The notes below the pieces were generated by a model that was not told the DNA's origin, ran no database searches, and was given only the letters and a program-made list of their open reading frames with translations. Positions 44,049 to 54,094 of a stretch of 64,000 nt of DNA are shown here, one piece after another; within the stretch, counting starts at the first letter, position 1; each line of letters opens with the position of its first letter. This DNA comes from AWTP1-13 sp963770295. GTDB taxonomy: Bacteria > Pseudomonadota > Alphaproteobacteria > Rhizobiales > Hyphomicrobiaceae. The stretch lies in NCBI GenBank assembly GCA_963770295.1, contig CAVYPA010000024.1, forward strand, positions 62,001 through 126,000, in the 5' to 3' direction. The position numbers and the translations under genes were made by a program.

Positions 44049-45164
44049 ATGAATTTCGATTTCAGCGATGACCTGAAGGCGCTGCGCGAGCAGGCGCGCA
44101 AATTTCTGCGCGAGCGCTGCCCTGCCGCGACGGTGCGGCGCGTGCTGGAGGGACCCGAGCCCTACGACTTTGCCCTCTGGAAGGCGATTGCCGCCATGGG
44201 CTGGACCGGCGCGGCGATTCCCGAGGCCTTGGGGGGAGCGGGGCTCGGCCATCTCGGGCTGTGTGTGCTCGCGGAGGAACTGGGGTCGGCGCTGGCGCCG
44301 ACCCCCTTCTCCTCATCGATCTACTTGGCGGCGGAAGCCATCATGCTCGCCGGCAGCGAGGCGCAGAAGCAGGCTTGGCTGCCAAAGCTCGCCAGCGGCA
44401 CCATCATCGGCACGCTGGCCATGGCCGAAGGGCCCGGCAAGGCCGATCCCAGCAAGTTGCGCACAACCTTGCGCGGCGGCGCTCTCACCGGAGAGAAACT
44501 CCCGGTGCCCGACGGGGATGTCGCCGACCTGGCGGTGGTGGCGGCGCGGGGTGACCGCGGCCTGCAGCTGGCGTTGGTCGAGCTCAATGGACCTGGCGTT
44601 TCGCGCCATGCCGTCGACACCATCGATCCCACCCGCTCGCATGCACGCCTCATTTTCGACGGCGCCGCCGCCGAACCCATCGGCGAATTGGGCCGGGGCG
44701 AGGCCTTGCTGCGGCGGGTCGAGGAACGCGCCGCCGTCCTCATGGCCTTCGAGCAGGTGGGGGGCGCGCAAAGATCGCTGGAAATGGCGCGTGACTATGC
44801 GCTGGAGCGTTATGCCTTCGCTCGGCCCATTGGCTCGTTTCAGGCGATCAAGCACAAGCTTGCCGACGTCTACGTTGCCACCGAGCTCGCGCGCGCCAAC
44901 GCCTATTATGGCGCCTGGGCGCTCAGCCGCGATGCCGCCGAGTTACCGTTGGCGGCGGCGGCGGCGCGGATTTCGGCGAACGAAGCCTACTTCCTGGCGG
45001 CCAAGGAGAACATCCAGGTGCACGGCGGCATGGGTTTTACCTGGGAGTTCGATTGCCATTTGCACTATCGCCGGGCCAAGCTGTTGGCGTTGGCGCTCGG
45101 CAGCACCAGGCTGTGGAAAGAGCGTCTGCTGCTTGAGCTCGAGGCGGCAAATGCCCCGTTGTGA
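44049..45164 (+). CDS. Acyl-CoA dehydrogenase, first subunit of a pair
   Basis: A 371-residue flavoprotein. Family signs are the start MNFDFSDDLKALREQARKFLRE, GWTGAAIPEALGGAGLGHLGLCVLAEELG, RYAFARPIGSFQAIKHKLADVYVATELARA and the C-terminal NIQVHGGMGFTWEFDCHLHYRR. The middle domain is shortened and the usual TEPxxGSD run is replaced by MAEGPGKADPS, typical of the smaller partner in paired acyl-CoA dehydrogenases. It overlaps the GTGA region ahead of the second dehydrogenase, suggesting a heteromeric enzyme. Confidence 0.9.
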   Translation: MNFDFSDDLKALREQARKFLRERCPAATVRRVLEGPEPYDFALWKAIAAMGWTGAAIPEALGGAGLGHLGLCVLAEELGSALAPTPFSSSIYLAAEAIMLAGSEAQKQAWLPKLASGTIIGTLAMAEGPGKADPSKLRTTLRGGALTGEKLPVPDGDVADLAVVAARGDRGLQLALVELNGPGVSRHAVDTIDPTRSHARLIFDGAAAEPIGELGRGEALLRRVEERAAVLMAFEQVGGAQRSLEMARDYALERYAFARPIGSFQAIKHKLADVYVATELARANAYYGAWALSRDAAELPLAAAAARISANEAYFLAAKENIQVHGGMGFTWEFDCHLHYRRAKLLALALGSTRLWKERLLLELEAANAPL

Positions 45165-45175
45165 GCGGAGGAAGC

Positions 45176-46411
45176 ATGGATTTCGAAGACACGCCTGAGG
45201 AAACCCAATTCCGCGCCGGCGTGCGCGCCTTCCTGGCCAAGGCGGCCGAGCCGCGCGCGCCCGGCACCGGCATGGTTTACCGGGCCGGTAACGAGGATCC
45301 CGAGTTTCGCCAGCGCGCCAAGGCCTGGCAGGCAAAGAAAGCCGATGCCGGCTACGCCGGCATCACCTGGCCGACCCACTGGGGCGGACAAGGCGACAGC
45401 GCCATCCAGCAGGTGATCTACGATCAGGAGGAAGCCAAGTATGCCGTGCCGCGCGGCCTATTCGATATCGGCCTTGGCATGTGCATCCCGACGCTCTGCA
45501 CCTGGGGCAGCCAGGACATCCGCGACCGCTTCGCCAGAAAGGCTCTGCGCGGCGAGGAGATCTGGTGCCAACTCTTCTCCGAACCGGCCGCCGGCTCCGA
45601 TCTTGCTGGCTTGCGCACCCGCGCGGAGCCGGACGGCAGCGATTGGATCGTCAATGGCCAGAAGATTTGGACCTCGGGCGCCCACTATTGCGACTGGGGT
45701 GTGCTGGTCACGCGCAGTGACTTTACCGCCAAGAAGCACGACGGCATGACCTATTTTTTCATCGACATGAGGTCGCCGGGCATCGAGATCCGACCGATCA
45801 AGCAGATGTCGGGCGCATCGCACTTCAATACGGTGTTCTTCAAGGACGTGCGCGTGCCCGACAGCCAACGCCTAGGGGGCGTCGGTGAAGGCTGGAAGGT
45901 GGCGCTGACGACGCTGATGAACGAACGCTACACCATCGGCGGGCGCGTCGGCGCTGGCGTTGAGGACATTTTCGAACTCGCCCGCAAACTCGACCTCGGC
46001 GACGGCCCGGCCCTGAAGAACCAGGCCGTCCGCGACAAGCTTGCCGATTGGTACGTTGCCAGCCAGGGCCTCAAATACCTCAATTTCCGCACCATGACTG
46101 CCCTATCGCGTGGCGACACGCCAGGCCCGGAGGCCTCGCTCGGCAAGCTCGTCAACGCCTCGATGCTGCAAAGCATTGCCGCCTTCGCCATGGATCTCAT
46201 GGAGCAGGGCGGCGTGCTGTGCGACCCGACCCTGGCGCCGGTGTCTGCCGCCTTTCAGCAAACGCTGTTGACGTCGCCCGCCTCGCGCATCGCCGGCGGC
46301 TCGGACGAGATCATGCGCAATATCATCGCCGAACGCGTGCTCGGCTTGCCGCCCGAGATCCGCCTCGACAAGACGCTAGCCTTCAACCAGCTGCCAATCG
46401 GCAAGAGGTGA
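45176..46411 (+). CDS. Acyl-CoA dehydrogenase, second subunit of a pair
   Basis: The ATG at 45176 (MDFEDTPEETQF) has GGAGG four bases upstream and is preferred to a GTG at 45161 overlapping the previous stop. The 411-residue protein has GYAGITWPTHWGGQGDSAIQQVI, the full flavin-binding run QLFSEPAAGSDLAGL, DWIVNGQKIWTSGAHYCDWGVLVTR, and VRVPDSQRLGGVGEGWKVALTTLMNERYTIG. The C-terminus has RIAGGSDEIMRNIIAERVLGLP. It is probably the catalytic partner of the preceding subunit. Such pairs often act on branched, cyclic or steroid-like acyl-CoAs. Confidence 0.93.
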   Translation: MDFEDTPEETQFRAGVRAFLAKAAEPRAPGTGMVYRAGNEDPEFRQRAKAWQAKKADAGYAGITWPTHWGGQGDSAIQQVIYDQEEAKYAVPRGLFDIGLGMCIPTLCTWGSQDIRDRFARKALRGEEIWCQLFSEPAAGSDLAGLRTRAEPDGSDWIVNGQKIWTSGAHYCDWGVLVTRSDFTAKKHDGMTYFFIDMRSPGIEIRPIKQMSGASHFNTVFFKDVRVPDSQRLGGVGEGWKVALTTLMNERYTIGGRVGAGVEDIFELARKLDLGDGPALKNQAVRDKLADWYVASQGLKYLNFRTMTALSRGDTPGPEASLGKLVNASMLQSIAAFAMDLMEQGGVLCDPTLAPVSAAFQQTLLTSPASRIAGGSDEIMRNIIAERVLGLPPEIRLDKTLAFNQLPIGKR

Positions 46412-46460
46412 CGAGAGCCTGGTTGAGGCCTCTGCCGTGCGCCAGCCAAAGGGGGTGAAC

Positions 46461-47465
46461 ATGCGCGACGGGCACCGGGTGACGCGACGGCGCTTCGTGA
46501 GCGGCCTCTCGGCGATGGGGGTTGGCGCCGGCGTGAGCCTGCGCGCGCGCGCCCAGGGCGATCCAGCCCAAGGCTTCCCGGCAAAGCCGATCAGGATCAT
46601 CGTCGGTTTCGCCCCCGGCGGCGGCAACGACATCTTGGCCCGGATCATTGCGCAAAAGCTGAGCGAGCGCCTGGGTCAACCGGCACTGGTGGAGAACAGG
46701 CCCGGCGCCGGCGCCATGATCGCCACCGAATTCGTGGCCAAGGCCGCTCCCGATGGCTACACCCTGCTGGTCGGGGCGACCGGGGCGATGACCATCAACC
46801 CCGCCGTTTACAGCAAGCTGCCCTACGACACCTTGCGCGACTTCGTACCCATCGCGCTGATCGCCTCCTTCCCGCTGCTGCTTTGCGTCAAGGCCGACGC
46901 AGTGGCAAGGACGCTGCCGGAGCTGGTGGCCTACAGCAAGGCCAATCCCGCCCAGGCCAACTATGCGAGCTCTTCGGCAGCCTTCCAGCTCGCCACCGAG
47001 CTGTTCAAACTGAAGACCGGCGCACCCATCGAGCACATCGCCTACAAGAGCAGCGGTGAGATGGTGACAGCCGTGGTCGGCGGCGAGGTCCTGCTGGCGC
47101 TCGCCGATGCGCCGGCGGTGGCGGGCCACATCAAGGCTGGTCGCATCAGAGCCCTTGCCACCACCGCCAGCGAGCGCATGCGGGACTACCCGGAGGTGCC
47201 GACCATGGCGGAAGCGGGCGTGCCGGATCTTGATGTACGTTTGTGGTCTGGACTGTTCGCACCCGCGGCCACACCCGAAGGTATCATCGAGAAATTGGCC
47301 AAGGAGCTGACGCAGATCATTGGCTTGGCGGAGGTGCGCGAGCGCCTGCTAGGGCTCGCCGTCGACCCGGGCGGCGGCCCACGCGCTGCGCTCGCCGCCC
47401 AGATTGCCGCTGAGATTCCGCGCTGGACCAAGGTTGCCAAGGCCGCCAACATAAAGCTCGACTGA
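46461..47465 (+). CDS. TctC-family periplasmic binding protein (Bug type)
   Basis: The ATG at 46461 is chosen because it opens a twin-arginine-like signal (GHRVTRRRFVSGLSAMGVGAG). The 334-residue product shows the Bug runs FPAKPIRIIVGFAPGGGNDILARIIAQKLSE, GQPALVENRPGAGAMIATEFVAKAAPDGYTLL, NYASSSAAFQLATELFK and RALATTASERMRDYPEVPTMAEAG. It captures a carboxylate for a tripartite tricarboxylate transporter. Its TctA and TctB partners are presumably those 2.5 kb away on the opposite strand (51.9-50 kb). Confidence 0.92.
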   Translation: MRDGHRVTRRRFVSGLSAMGVGAGVSLRARAQGDPAQGFPAKPIRIIVGFAPGGGNDILARIIAQKLSERLGQPALVENRPGAGAMIATEFVAKAAPDGYTLLVGATGAMTINPAVYSKLPYDTLRDFVPIALIASFPLLLCVKADAVARTLPELVAYSKANPAQANYASSSAAFQLATELFKLKTGAPIEHIAYKSSGEMVTAVVGGEVLLALADAPAVAGHIKAGRIRALATTASERMRDYPEVPTMAEAGVPDLDVRLWSGLFAPAATPEGIIEKLAKELTQIIGLAEVRERLLGLAVDPGGGPRAALAAQIAAEIPRWTKVAKAANIKLD

Positions 47466-47483
47466 TCGGGCAAGGAGCCCCGC

Positions 47484-49196
47484 ATGAGCCTTGGGGAAGC
47501 CGCTGGCACGTCGCGCCTGAGCGCCGCCGACGTCATCCTGGCGTCGCTGCGCCGGCATGGGGTTGAGTTTTTTTTCGCCAATCCGGGCACCGACTTTCCG
47601 CCGATCGTTGAAGGTTTCGCGCGCGCCAAGCTGAGCGGCGGCAAGGTGCCACGGCCGGTCCTGGTGCCGCACGAGAACCTGGCCATGGCCATGGCCCACG
47701 GCGCCTACCTGATGACGGACACGCCGCAGGCGGTGATGGTGCACGTCAACGTCGGCACCGCCAACACCATCAACCTGCTCGCCAATGCTGCACGCGACCG
47801 CGTGCCCCTGCTGCTGATGGCCGGGCGCTCACCGATCATGGAACAAGGCGCGTTCGGGGCGCGTAGCCGGCCGATCCACTGGGCGCAGGAGATGTTCGAC
47901 CAGGCGGGCATGGTGCGGGAATTCGTCAAATGGGACTACGAGTTGCGCAATCCTGCCCAAGCCGGCGCGGTCGTGGCCCGCGCCCTGGAAGTGGCCATGG
48001 CCTCACCGCGCGGCCCCGTGTATCTGACGCTGCCGCGTGAACCGCTGTCGGCGGCGGTGGACAGCGATAGCCTCGAGGCGCCGCGGCAGCCACCGTCGAG
48101 CGCGCATCCCGACCCGGCCCACATTGACCGCCTTGCCGACTGGCTGCTCGCGGCCGAGCGCCCCCTGCTGATTGCGTCCAGCCTTGGGCGACGTGGCGAG
48201 GACGTCGACGAACTCGGCCGCATCGCCGAACGCTTCGCCGTGCCGGTCGTCGTGCACACACCGCGCTTTCTGTGTCTGCCGACCGATCACCCGCTGCACC
48301 ACGGCTTCGATCCACATCCGCTGCTCGCCGACAGCGATCTCATTGTCGTCGTCGAGGCGGATGTGCCGTGGATGCCGAGCACGCGGCGCCCGGCGCCGGC
48401 GGCGCGGGTGGTCCACATCGGCGAGGATCCGGCCTACCTGCGCTACCCAATGCGCTCGTATCCGAGCCACTTGTCCATCGCGGCCGCTGCCGGAGCCACG
48501 CTAAGGGCCCTCAGCGACGCTCTCGAGCAGCGCACCGCCACCGAGGGGGGACGGTTGGGGCGGCGCCTGGCGTGGGCGGTGGCGCGGGCCGCATCGCTGC
48601 GAAGAGAAGTAAAGACGAACCTGGCGGCCGATGCGCCACACATCTCGCCCACCTATTTGAGCCAGTGCGTCGGCGAGGTCGCCGGCCCACACGGGCTCAT
48701 CTTCAACGAATACCAGTTGCGGCTCGAGCACTGCGCGCGCACGCAACCCGCCAGCTATTTTGCCCTGAGCCCGGCCGGCGGGCTGGGCTGGAGCGTCGGC
48801 GCGGCCTTGGGCGCCAAGCTCGCCGCACCGGACCGGTTTGTGATGGCGGTGATCGGCGACGGCGGCATGATTTTCGCCAACCCGACCGCGTGCCATTGGG
48901 TGGCCGAGGCGCATCAGCTGCCGATCGCGGTGGTGATCTTCAACAACGCGCGGTATGGCGCAGTGCGCAATGCCACGATGGCGATGTTCGCCGCCGGCGC
49001 GGCGGGCCGCGAAAATGGAACGGGACTGGCCGACCTGTCGCCGAGCCCGGCCTTTGAACGCTATGCCGAGGCGCATGGCGCCTTTGCGGCCCGCGTGGAG
49101 CACCCGGCGGAGCTAGCCAGCACCTTGCTGGCCGCGCGCAATGCCGTGCTCAAGGAGCGACGGCACGCCCTGGTGAACGTTATGACCCCCTATTGA
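47484..49196 (+). CDS. ThDP-dependent enzyme of the acetolactate synthase / benzoylformate decarboxylase type
   Basis: A 570-residue three-domain ThDP protein. Domain 1 has VEFFFANPGTDFPPIVEGF and VPHENLAMAMAHGAYL with the cofactor-activating Glu; the middle domain has RPLLIASSLGRRGEDVDELGRIAERFAVPVVV; the last has the Mg-ThDP motif GDGGMIFANPTACHWVAEAHQLPIAVVIFNN. The set is close to the acetolactate-synthase-like branch without a regulatory subunit gene. Family members decarboxylate 2-oxo acids or ligate carbonyls. It follows the TctC gene by 18 bases, suggesting the imported acid is its substrate or precursor. Confidence 0.88.
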   Translation: MSLGEAAGTSRLSAADVILASLRRHGVEFFFANPGTDFPPIVEGFARAKLSGGKVPRPVLVPHENLAMAMAHGAYLMTDTPQAVMVHVNVGTANTINLLANAARDRVPLLLMAGRSPIMEQGAFGARSRPIHWAQEMFDQAGMVREFVKWDYELRNPAQAGAVVARALEVAMASPRGPVYLTLPREPLSAAVDSDSLEAPRQPPSSAHPDPAHIDRLADWLLAAERPLLIASSLGRRGEDVDELGRIAERFAVPVVVHTPRFLCLPTDHPLHHGFDPHPLLADSDLIVVVEADVPWMPSTRRPAPAARVVHIGEDPAYLRYPMRSYPSHLSIAAAAGATLRALSDALEQRTATEGGRLGRRLAWAVARAASLRREVKTNLAADAPHISPTYLSQCVGEVAGPHGLIFNEYQLRLEHCARTQPASYFALSPAGGLGWSVGAALGAKLAAPDRFVMAVIGDGGMIFANPTACHWVAEAHQLPIAVVIFNNARYGAVRNATMAMFAAGAAGRENGTGLADLSPSPAFERYAEAHGAFAARVEHPAELASTLLAARNAVLKERRHALVNVMTPY

Positions 49197-49227
49197 AGGG
49201 CCGTGGCGGTGCGGCGAGGCAGGCCGG

Positions 49228-49854
49228 CTATGGTTTGGCCGAGGCCCGCTCGCGGACGCGGGGCAAGTGCTCGCGCCCCCAATAGAGGTCGCCATCGGCA
49301 AACAGGAAGCTCGGCACGCCAAAGACCCCGGCGGCCTCCGCTTGGCTGCGGATCTCGGCAAGCGCGCGACGGCCCTGACCGTCCAGGAAGTCGACAAACT
49401 CGCCCGTGGGAGCACCGCAATGCTGCAAGACCGCCGCCAAGGCCGCGGCATTCTCCAGGTCCAACTCGCGCCGCCAAAACAGCTCGAAAACGCGATCGTG
49501 ATAGGCGCGAAAGACGCCCTGCTGAGCCGCATAGAGCATGCCGATATTGGCTAGGGCGGAATTGAATATCTTCCTGGGACCCCGGATCGTCAGGCCGCGC
49601 CGGTTGGCCTCGCGCCGACAGTCCATATAGCTGTACTTGACCCGGCGCCACTGGTGCGCGTTCCGGTTCGCCTCCCTCACCTTGCCGCCGGCATCGACGC
49701 TGGCGCTGCCGAGATAGGCAGGAATATCGAGGGTATAGGGTAGCCACTCGATCCGCGCGCCCGTGTCGCGCTCGAGCTCGTAGACCAGATCCTTCGCCAG
49801 ATAGGCGTATGGACTTTTGTAGTCGGAGTAGACCTTGATTGCGCATTGGGCCAT
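49228..49854 (-). CDS. DsbA-fold protein, 2-hydroxychromene-2-carboxylate isomerase-like
   Basis: The ATG at 49854 gives 208 residues starting MAQCAIKVYSDYKSPYAYLA. The position where DsbA has CxxC reads SDYKSPYAYLA, like the glutathione-dependent 2-hydroxychromene-2-carboxylate isomerase, with Ser in place of the catalytic cysteine; no CxxC is present. The C-terminal AAGVFGVPSFLFADGDLYWGREHL is the conserved cis-Pro region. It probably isomerises an aromatic ring-cleavage intermediate. It is downstream of tctA on the same strand with about 110 bases between. Confidence 0.85.
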   Translation of the reverse strand: MAQCAIKVYSDYKSPYAYLAKDLVYELERDTGARIEWLPYTLDIPAYLGSASVDAGGKVREANRNAHQWRRVKYSYMDCRREANRRGLTIRGPRKIFNSALANIGMLYAAQQGVFRAYHDRVFELFWRRELDLENAAALAAVLQHCGAPTGEFVDFLDGQGRRALAEIRSQAEAAGVFGVPSFLFADGDLYWGREHLPRVRERASAKP

Positions 49855-49968
49855 GGCACATCCTCGCAAGCGGCATCTGGCTCGCCGGCCGATCTTGGCA
49901 TTGGCGCCGCCCCGTAGCGAAGCGTCAAACGGCCCCATCGATCCATGCGTGCGCTTCCATTGCGGCGG

Positions 49969-51471
49969 CTATTCCGCCAACGCCTTGCGGCGCGTTGCGC
50001 GCACGCTGGGCAATACCAGGGTGCACAGCCCCAGCAGCGCGGCTATCAGCATGGCGGCGCTGATCGGACGCGCCAGGAAGATCATGGGATCGCCGCGCGA
50101 CAGCGTCAGTGCGCGGCGCAGATATTCCTCCATCATCGGTCCCAGAATGTAGCCCAACAGCAATGGTGCCGGTTCGCAGCCAAGCTTGGCGAAGGCGTAA
50201 CCAAGAACGCCAAAGAGCGCCAGCAAGTACACATCCATGGGAGCGTTGGCGAGACTGAGGACACCGACCGCCGAAAATACCAAAATCACCGGAAACAGCA
50301 GGTGATAGGGGACGGCAAGGAGGCGCACCCACAAACCGATCAGCGGCAGGTTGAGCAGCAATAGGAACAGATTGCCAATCCACATCGATACGACCACGCC
50401 CCAAAACAGGGGCGCCTGTTCGACCATCACGTTGGGTCCCGGGCGAATACCCTGGATGACCAGGGCACCGATCATGAGTGCCATGACCGGATTGGAGGGA
50501 ATGCCGAGCGTCAGCATGGGGATGAAAGACGTTTGCGCCCCGGCATTGTTGGCTGCTTCGGGTGCGGCCACGCCCTCGATCGCGCCGCGGCCGAAGGCGA
50601 CAGCATGAGGGGACACTTTCTTTTCCAGGGCGTAGGCGGCAAAGGAGGCGAGCAGGGCGCCGCCGCCCGGCAGAATGCCGAGCAGGGAGCCCAGCGCCGT
50701 ACCGCGCAGGATGGGAGCAACCATGCGACGGCAATCGCTGCGGCTGGGCCAGAGGCCGCCGATCTCCTGCACGAGCACATCGCGCGTGCTTTTGTCTTCG
50801 AGATTGCGCACGATCTCGGCGATGCCAAAAATCCCCATGGCGACAACGACGAAATTGATGCCATCACTCAAGGCAGGAACGCCAAAGGTGAAGCGTTGCG
50901 TGCCCGAGGTGAGGTCGGTGCCGACGAGGCCCAGCAGGAGGCCAAGCAGCACCATGCCGAGGGCCTTGATGAGGGAGGCTTGCGCCAGCACGATGGAGGC
51001 GACGAGCCCTAGCACCATCAGCGAGAAATACTCCGGCGCCTGGAAGCGCAGGGCCAGGTTGGCCAGCGGTGGGGCGAGGAAGGCGATCACGAAGGTCGCC
51101 ACCGTGCCGGCGAAAAACGAGCCGATCGCGGCGGTGGCGAGCGCGGCGCCGGCGCGGCCTTGCTGCGCCATGGCGTGCCCGTCGAGGGTGGTGACCACCG
51201 AGGAGGATTTGCCCGGCAGGTTGATCAGGATGGCCGTGGTGGAACCGCCATATTGCGCGCCGTAATAGATGCCGGCCAGCATGATCAACGCCGACTTGGC
51301 GGGCAGCGTCAGGGTCGCCGGCAGAAGCATGGCGATGGTTGCGACCGGCCCGAGCCCGGGCAGAACGCCGACCAGCGTGCCCAGCAAGACGCCGAGGAAG
51401 CAATAGCACAGGTTCAAGGTGGAGAACGCGGTGGCGCAACCGGTGGCGAGATTAGCGAGAATGTCTGTCAC
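49969..51471 (-). CDS. tctA: Tripartite tricarboxylate transporter large permease TctA
   Basis: A 500-residue protein with about twelve hydrophobic segments. Marks: LGVLLGTLVGVLPGLGPVATIAMLLPATL, AGIYYGAQYGGSTTAILINLPGKSSSVVTTLDGHAMA, GAAPEAANNAGAQ-like EAANNAGAQTSFIPMLTLGIPSNPVMALMIGALVIQGI, and LGYILGPMMEEYLRRALTLSRGD. It is the main channel of the Tct uptake system. It starts seven bases after the tctB stop. The binding protein partner is not in this operon. Confidence 0.95.
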   Translation of the reverse strand: MTDILANLATGCATAFSTLNLCYCFLGVLLGTLVGVLPGLGPVATIAMLLPATLTLPAKSALIMLAGIYYGAQYGGSTTAILINLPGKSSSVVTTLDGHAMAQQGRAGAALATAAIGSFFAGTVATFVIAFLAPPLANLALRFQAPEYFSLMVLGLVASIVLAQASLIKALGMVLLGLLLGLVGTDLTSGTQRFTFGVPALSDGINFVVVAMGIFGIAEIVRNLEDKSTRDVLVQEIGGLWPSRSDCRRMVAPILRGTALGSLLGILPGGGALLASFAAYALEKKVSPHAVAFGRGAIEGVAAPEAANNAGAQTSFIPMLTLGIPSNPVMALMIGALVIQGIRPGPNVMVEQAPLFWGVVVSMWIGNLFLLLLNLPLIGLWVRLLAVPYHLLFPVILVFSAVGVLSLANAPMDVYLLALFGVLGYAFAKLGCEPAPLLLGYILGPMMEEYLRRALTLSRGDPMIFLARPISAAMLIAALLGLCTLVLPSVRATRRKALAE

Positions 51472-51477
51472 CGCCGC

Positions 51478-51927
51478 TCAACCCCAAAAACGCAGGATGG
51501 GGAAGGGCAGGCCCAGCCCAAATCCGAACAGCAGGGCCGAGAAGGCGGCCAGCGCCAAGGCGAGCGCCAGCGCCTGAGGCAGGCGAAAGGTATGGCTTGC
51601 CGCGCTCGAGATCAGCACCAAGACCACGACGGCGATGGCGAGCCCGCCGCGCTCGACGGTGAAACCGAACGCCACCACGGCCAAACTCAGCAACAGCAGC
51701 GCTTTCAGCGCGATGCGGCCGACCGGCACCGCCTGGCTGAGCAAGGCGCGCAGCGCCGTGGCAACGCCGACAGCCATCAGCAGCAACGACAGCAGTTGGG
51801 GAAAATAACCAGGCCCCATGCGCCGCGCGCTCCCCATGGGATAGCCTTGTGCCAGCAGCAGGAACGCCAGCCCGAAGGCCAGAAAGAGCATTCCAGCCAG
51901 CAAGTCTTTGACGTTGGGCCGGTGCAT
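51478..51927 (-). CDS. tctB: Tripartite tricarboxylate transporter small permease TctB
   Basis: A 149-residue protein with four hydrophobic segments. The start is uncertain: ATG at 51927 (MHRPNVKDLLAGMLFLAFG) or ATG at 51957, ten codons earlier; neither has a strong ribosome site, and the shorter form fits family length. AFLLLAQGYPMGSARRMGPGYFPQLLSLLLMAVG is the TctB signature (xxYPMGTxxRMGPGYFP). It accompanies TctA in the membrane. Confidence 0.9.
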   Translation of the reverse strand: MHRPNVKDLLAGMLFLAFGLAFLLLAQGYPMGSARRMGPGYFPQLLSLLLMAVGVATALRALLSQAVPVGRIALKALLLLSLAVVAFGFTVERGGLAIAVVVLVLISSAASHTFRLPQALALALALAAFSALLFGFGLGLPFPILRFWG

Positions 51928-52055
51928 GACTTGGCTCGAAAAACTGCCGAACCCCATCAGCTTACTCGATGCCGGCGCGATTGTCCGTTGCGCGCGCGGC
52001 GGCAGGCGCCGCCAAATCGCGGCCCAAAGCTGCCTTGTGTTTCGCTCCCGCGACT

Positions 52056-53057
<1,002 letters not shown>

Positions 53058-53074
53058 GCCTCATCCTCGCCAAC

Positions 53075-53719
53075 CTATACGTGCTCGATGACAATGCCTT
53101 GTATCTGATTGGCAATATCGTCGAAGCGATCGACACTCTTCTCCAGATGGTCGTAGATCTCGTTGCCACGCACGAATTCCATGGTATCGCCGCCCTTCAC
53201 GCGCAGGTAGAGTTGCTTGAGCCCCTGATCGTAAACCTCATCGGCCTGTCCCTCGATGCGACTGATCTGCTGGCAGATCTCGGTCAACTGCCCCGCGTGT
53301 TGTCCGATGTTGGCGAGCAGCGGCATCGCCCTGCCCACAAGCTCAGAGCACTCGCCGATACTGTCGGCGATGCTGCGCATCTGCGATGCAAAGGTGTTCA
53401 TTTCGAACAGCACGATGACCTTCGCGGTCTTTTGCATCTGATCGATCGCGTCATCCATGGCCGTGATCAGATCCTTGATGTCGCCGCGATCGAACGGCGT
53501 GATGAAGGTGCTTCGCACCCCGATCAGCACCTCGCGGGTGATGGCGTCGGCTTCCTCCTCGTGGCGCATGACCGCGCGATAGTGGTCCGGTATCGCTTCC
53601 CCGCCATCGAGCATGCGTCGCAAGGCTTGCGCCGCCGCGGCGATTGACGCGGCGTGGCGTTCAAATAAAGGAAAAAACTTTTCCTCCCGAGGCAGCAGCC
53701 GCTGAAACCAGTCAAGCAT
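53075..53719 (-). CDS. PhoU-like DUF47 protein, partner of Pit
   Basis: A 214-residue all-helical protein beginning MLDWFQRLLPREEKFFPLFERHAASIAAAAQALR, with ALRRMLDGGEAIPDHYRAVMRHEEEADAITREVLIGVRSTFITPFDRGDIKDLITAMDDAIDQMQ. FITPFDRGDIxxLxxxMDDxxD is the hallmark of the DUF47/PhoU-like accessory proteins. Their genes precede pit in many bacteria and probably regulate its activity in the cytoplasm. Seventeen bases separate its stop from the pit start. Confidence 0.95.
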   Translation of the reverse strand: MLDWFQRLLPREEKFFPLFERHAASIAAAAQALRRMLDGGEAIPDHYRAVMRHEEEADAITREVLIGVRSTFITPFDRGDIKDLITAMDDAIDQMQKTAKVIVLFEMNTFASQMRSIADSIGECSELVGRAMPLLANIGQHAGQLTEICQQISRIEGQADEVYDQGLKQLYLRVKGGDTMEFVRGNEIYDHLEKSVDRFDDIANQIQGIVIEHV

Positions 53720-53944
53720 TGCCCGTTGCCCACTTACCGAGTATCAGCCTACGCGCGTCCGGCGGCCAAGCCTACTTCTTTGTCATGCCGCGCAACATCC
53801 AGCGGTGTTCGCCGCTGCGAGGGCAAACCAGCGTTTGACCCGCTATTTTTTGCGATTCTGCCGAGGCTCGCCGTCCCCCGGGGGCATGCCACCGAAGCGC
53901 AAGGCCCGGCGCGGAATGGCAACCCCGACCCCTTTGCGCTAAGC
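53720..53944. other. Divergent intergenic region before the aminotransferase operon
   Basis: No gene is supported. The plus-strand frame from 53726 runs into the aminotransferase but lacks aminotransferase sequence before the ATG at 54095, so I treat it as leader. Confidence 0.4.
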
Positions 53945-53966
53945 CTTGCCCGCAGGAGCGGGCAAG
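53945..53966 (+). other. Perfect 9-bp hairpin in the leader of the aminotransferase operon
   Basis: The arms CTTGCCCGC (53945-53953) and GCGGGCAAG (53958-53966) pair fully around a four-base AGGA loop, about 130 bases before the aminotransferase ATG. It lies in a divergent spacer, so it could act as an RNA leader structure or as a DNA inverted repeat for a regulator. Confidence 0.55.
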
Positions 53967-54094
53967 TGAAAGCCGGCTATCGCGCGCAGGAGCGCTCGTG
54001 CAAAATGCCGCCGCCCCCGGCTTTTGCACCTAGCGCGCGCAGGTGCGGCACCGTTGGCCTGCAGTGCTGGCCCAGACCCATAGGAAGAGCGCAC

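Noticed and set aside
41747..44101. Minus-strand 784-codon frame antisense to the FadB-like gene
   Set aside because: Longer than the real gene but without any domain; the plus strand shows full crotonase and HAD signatures.
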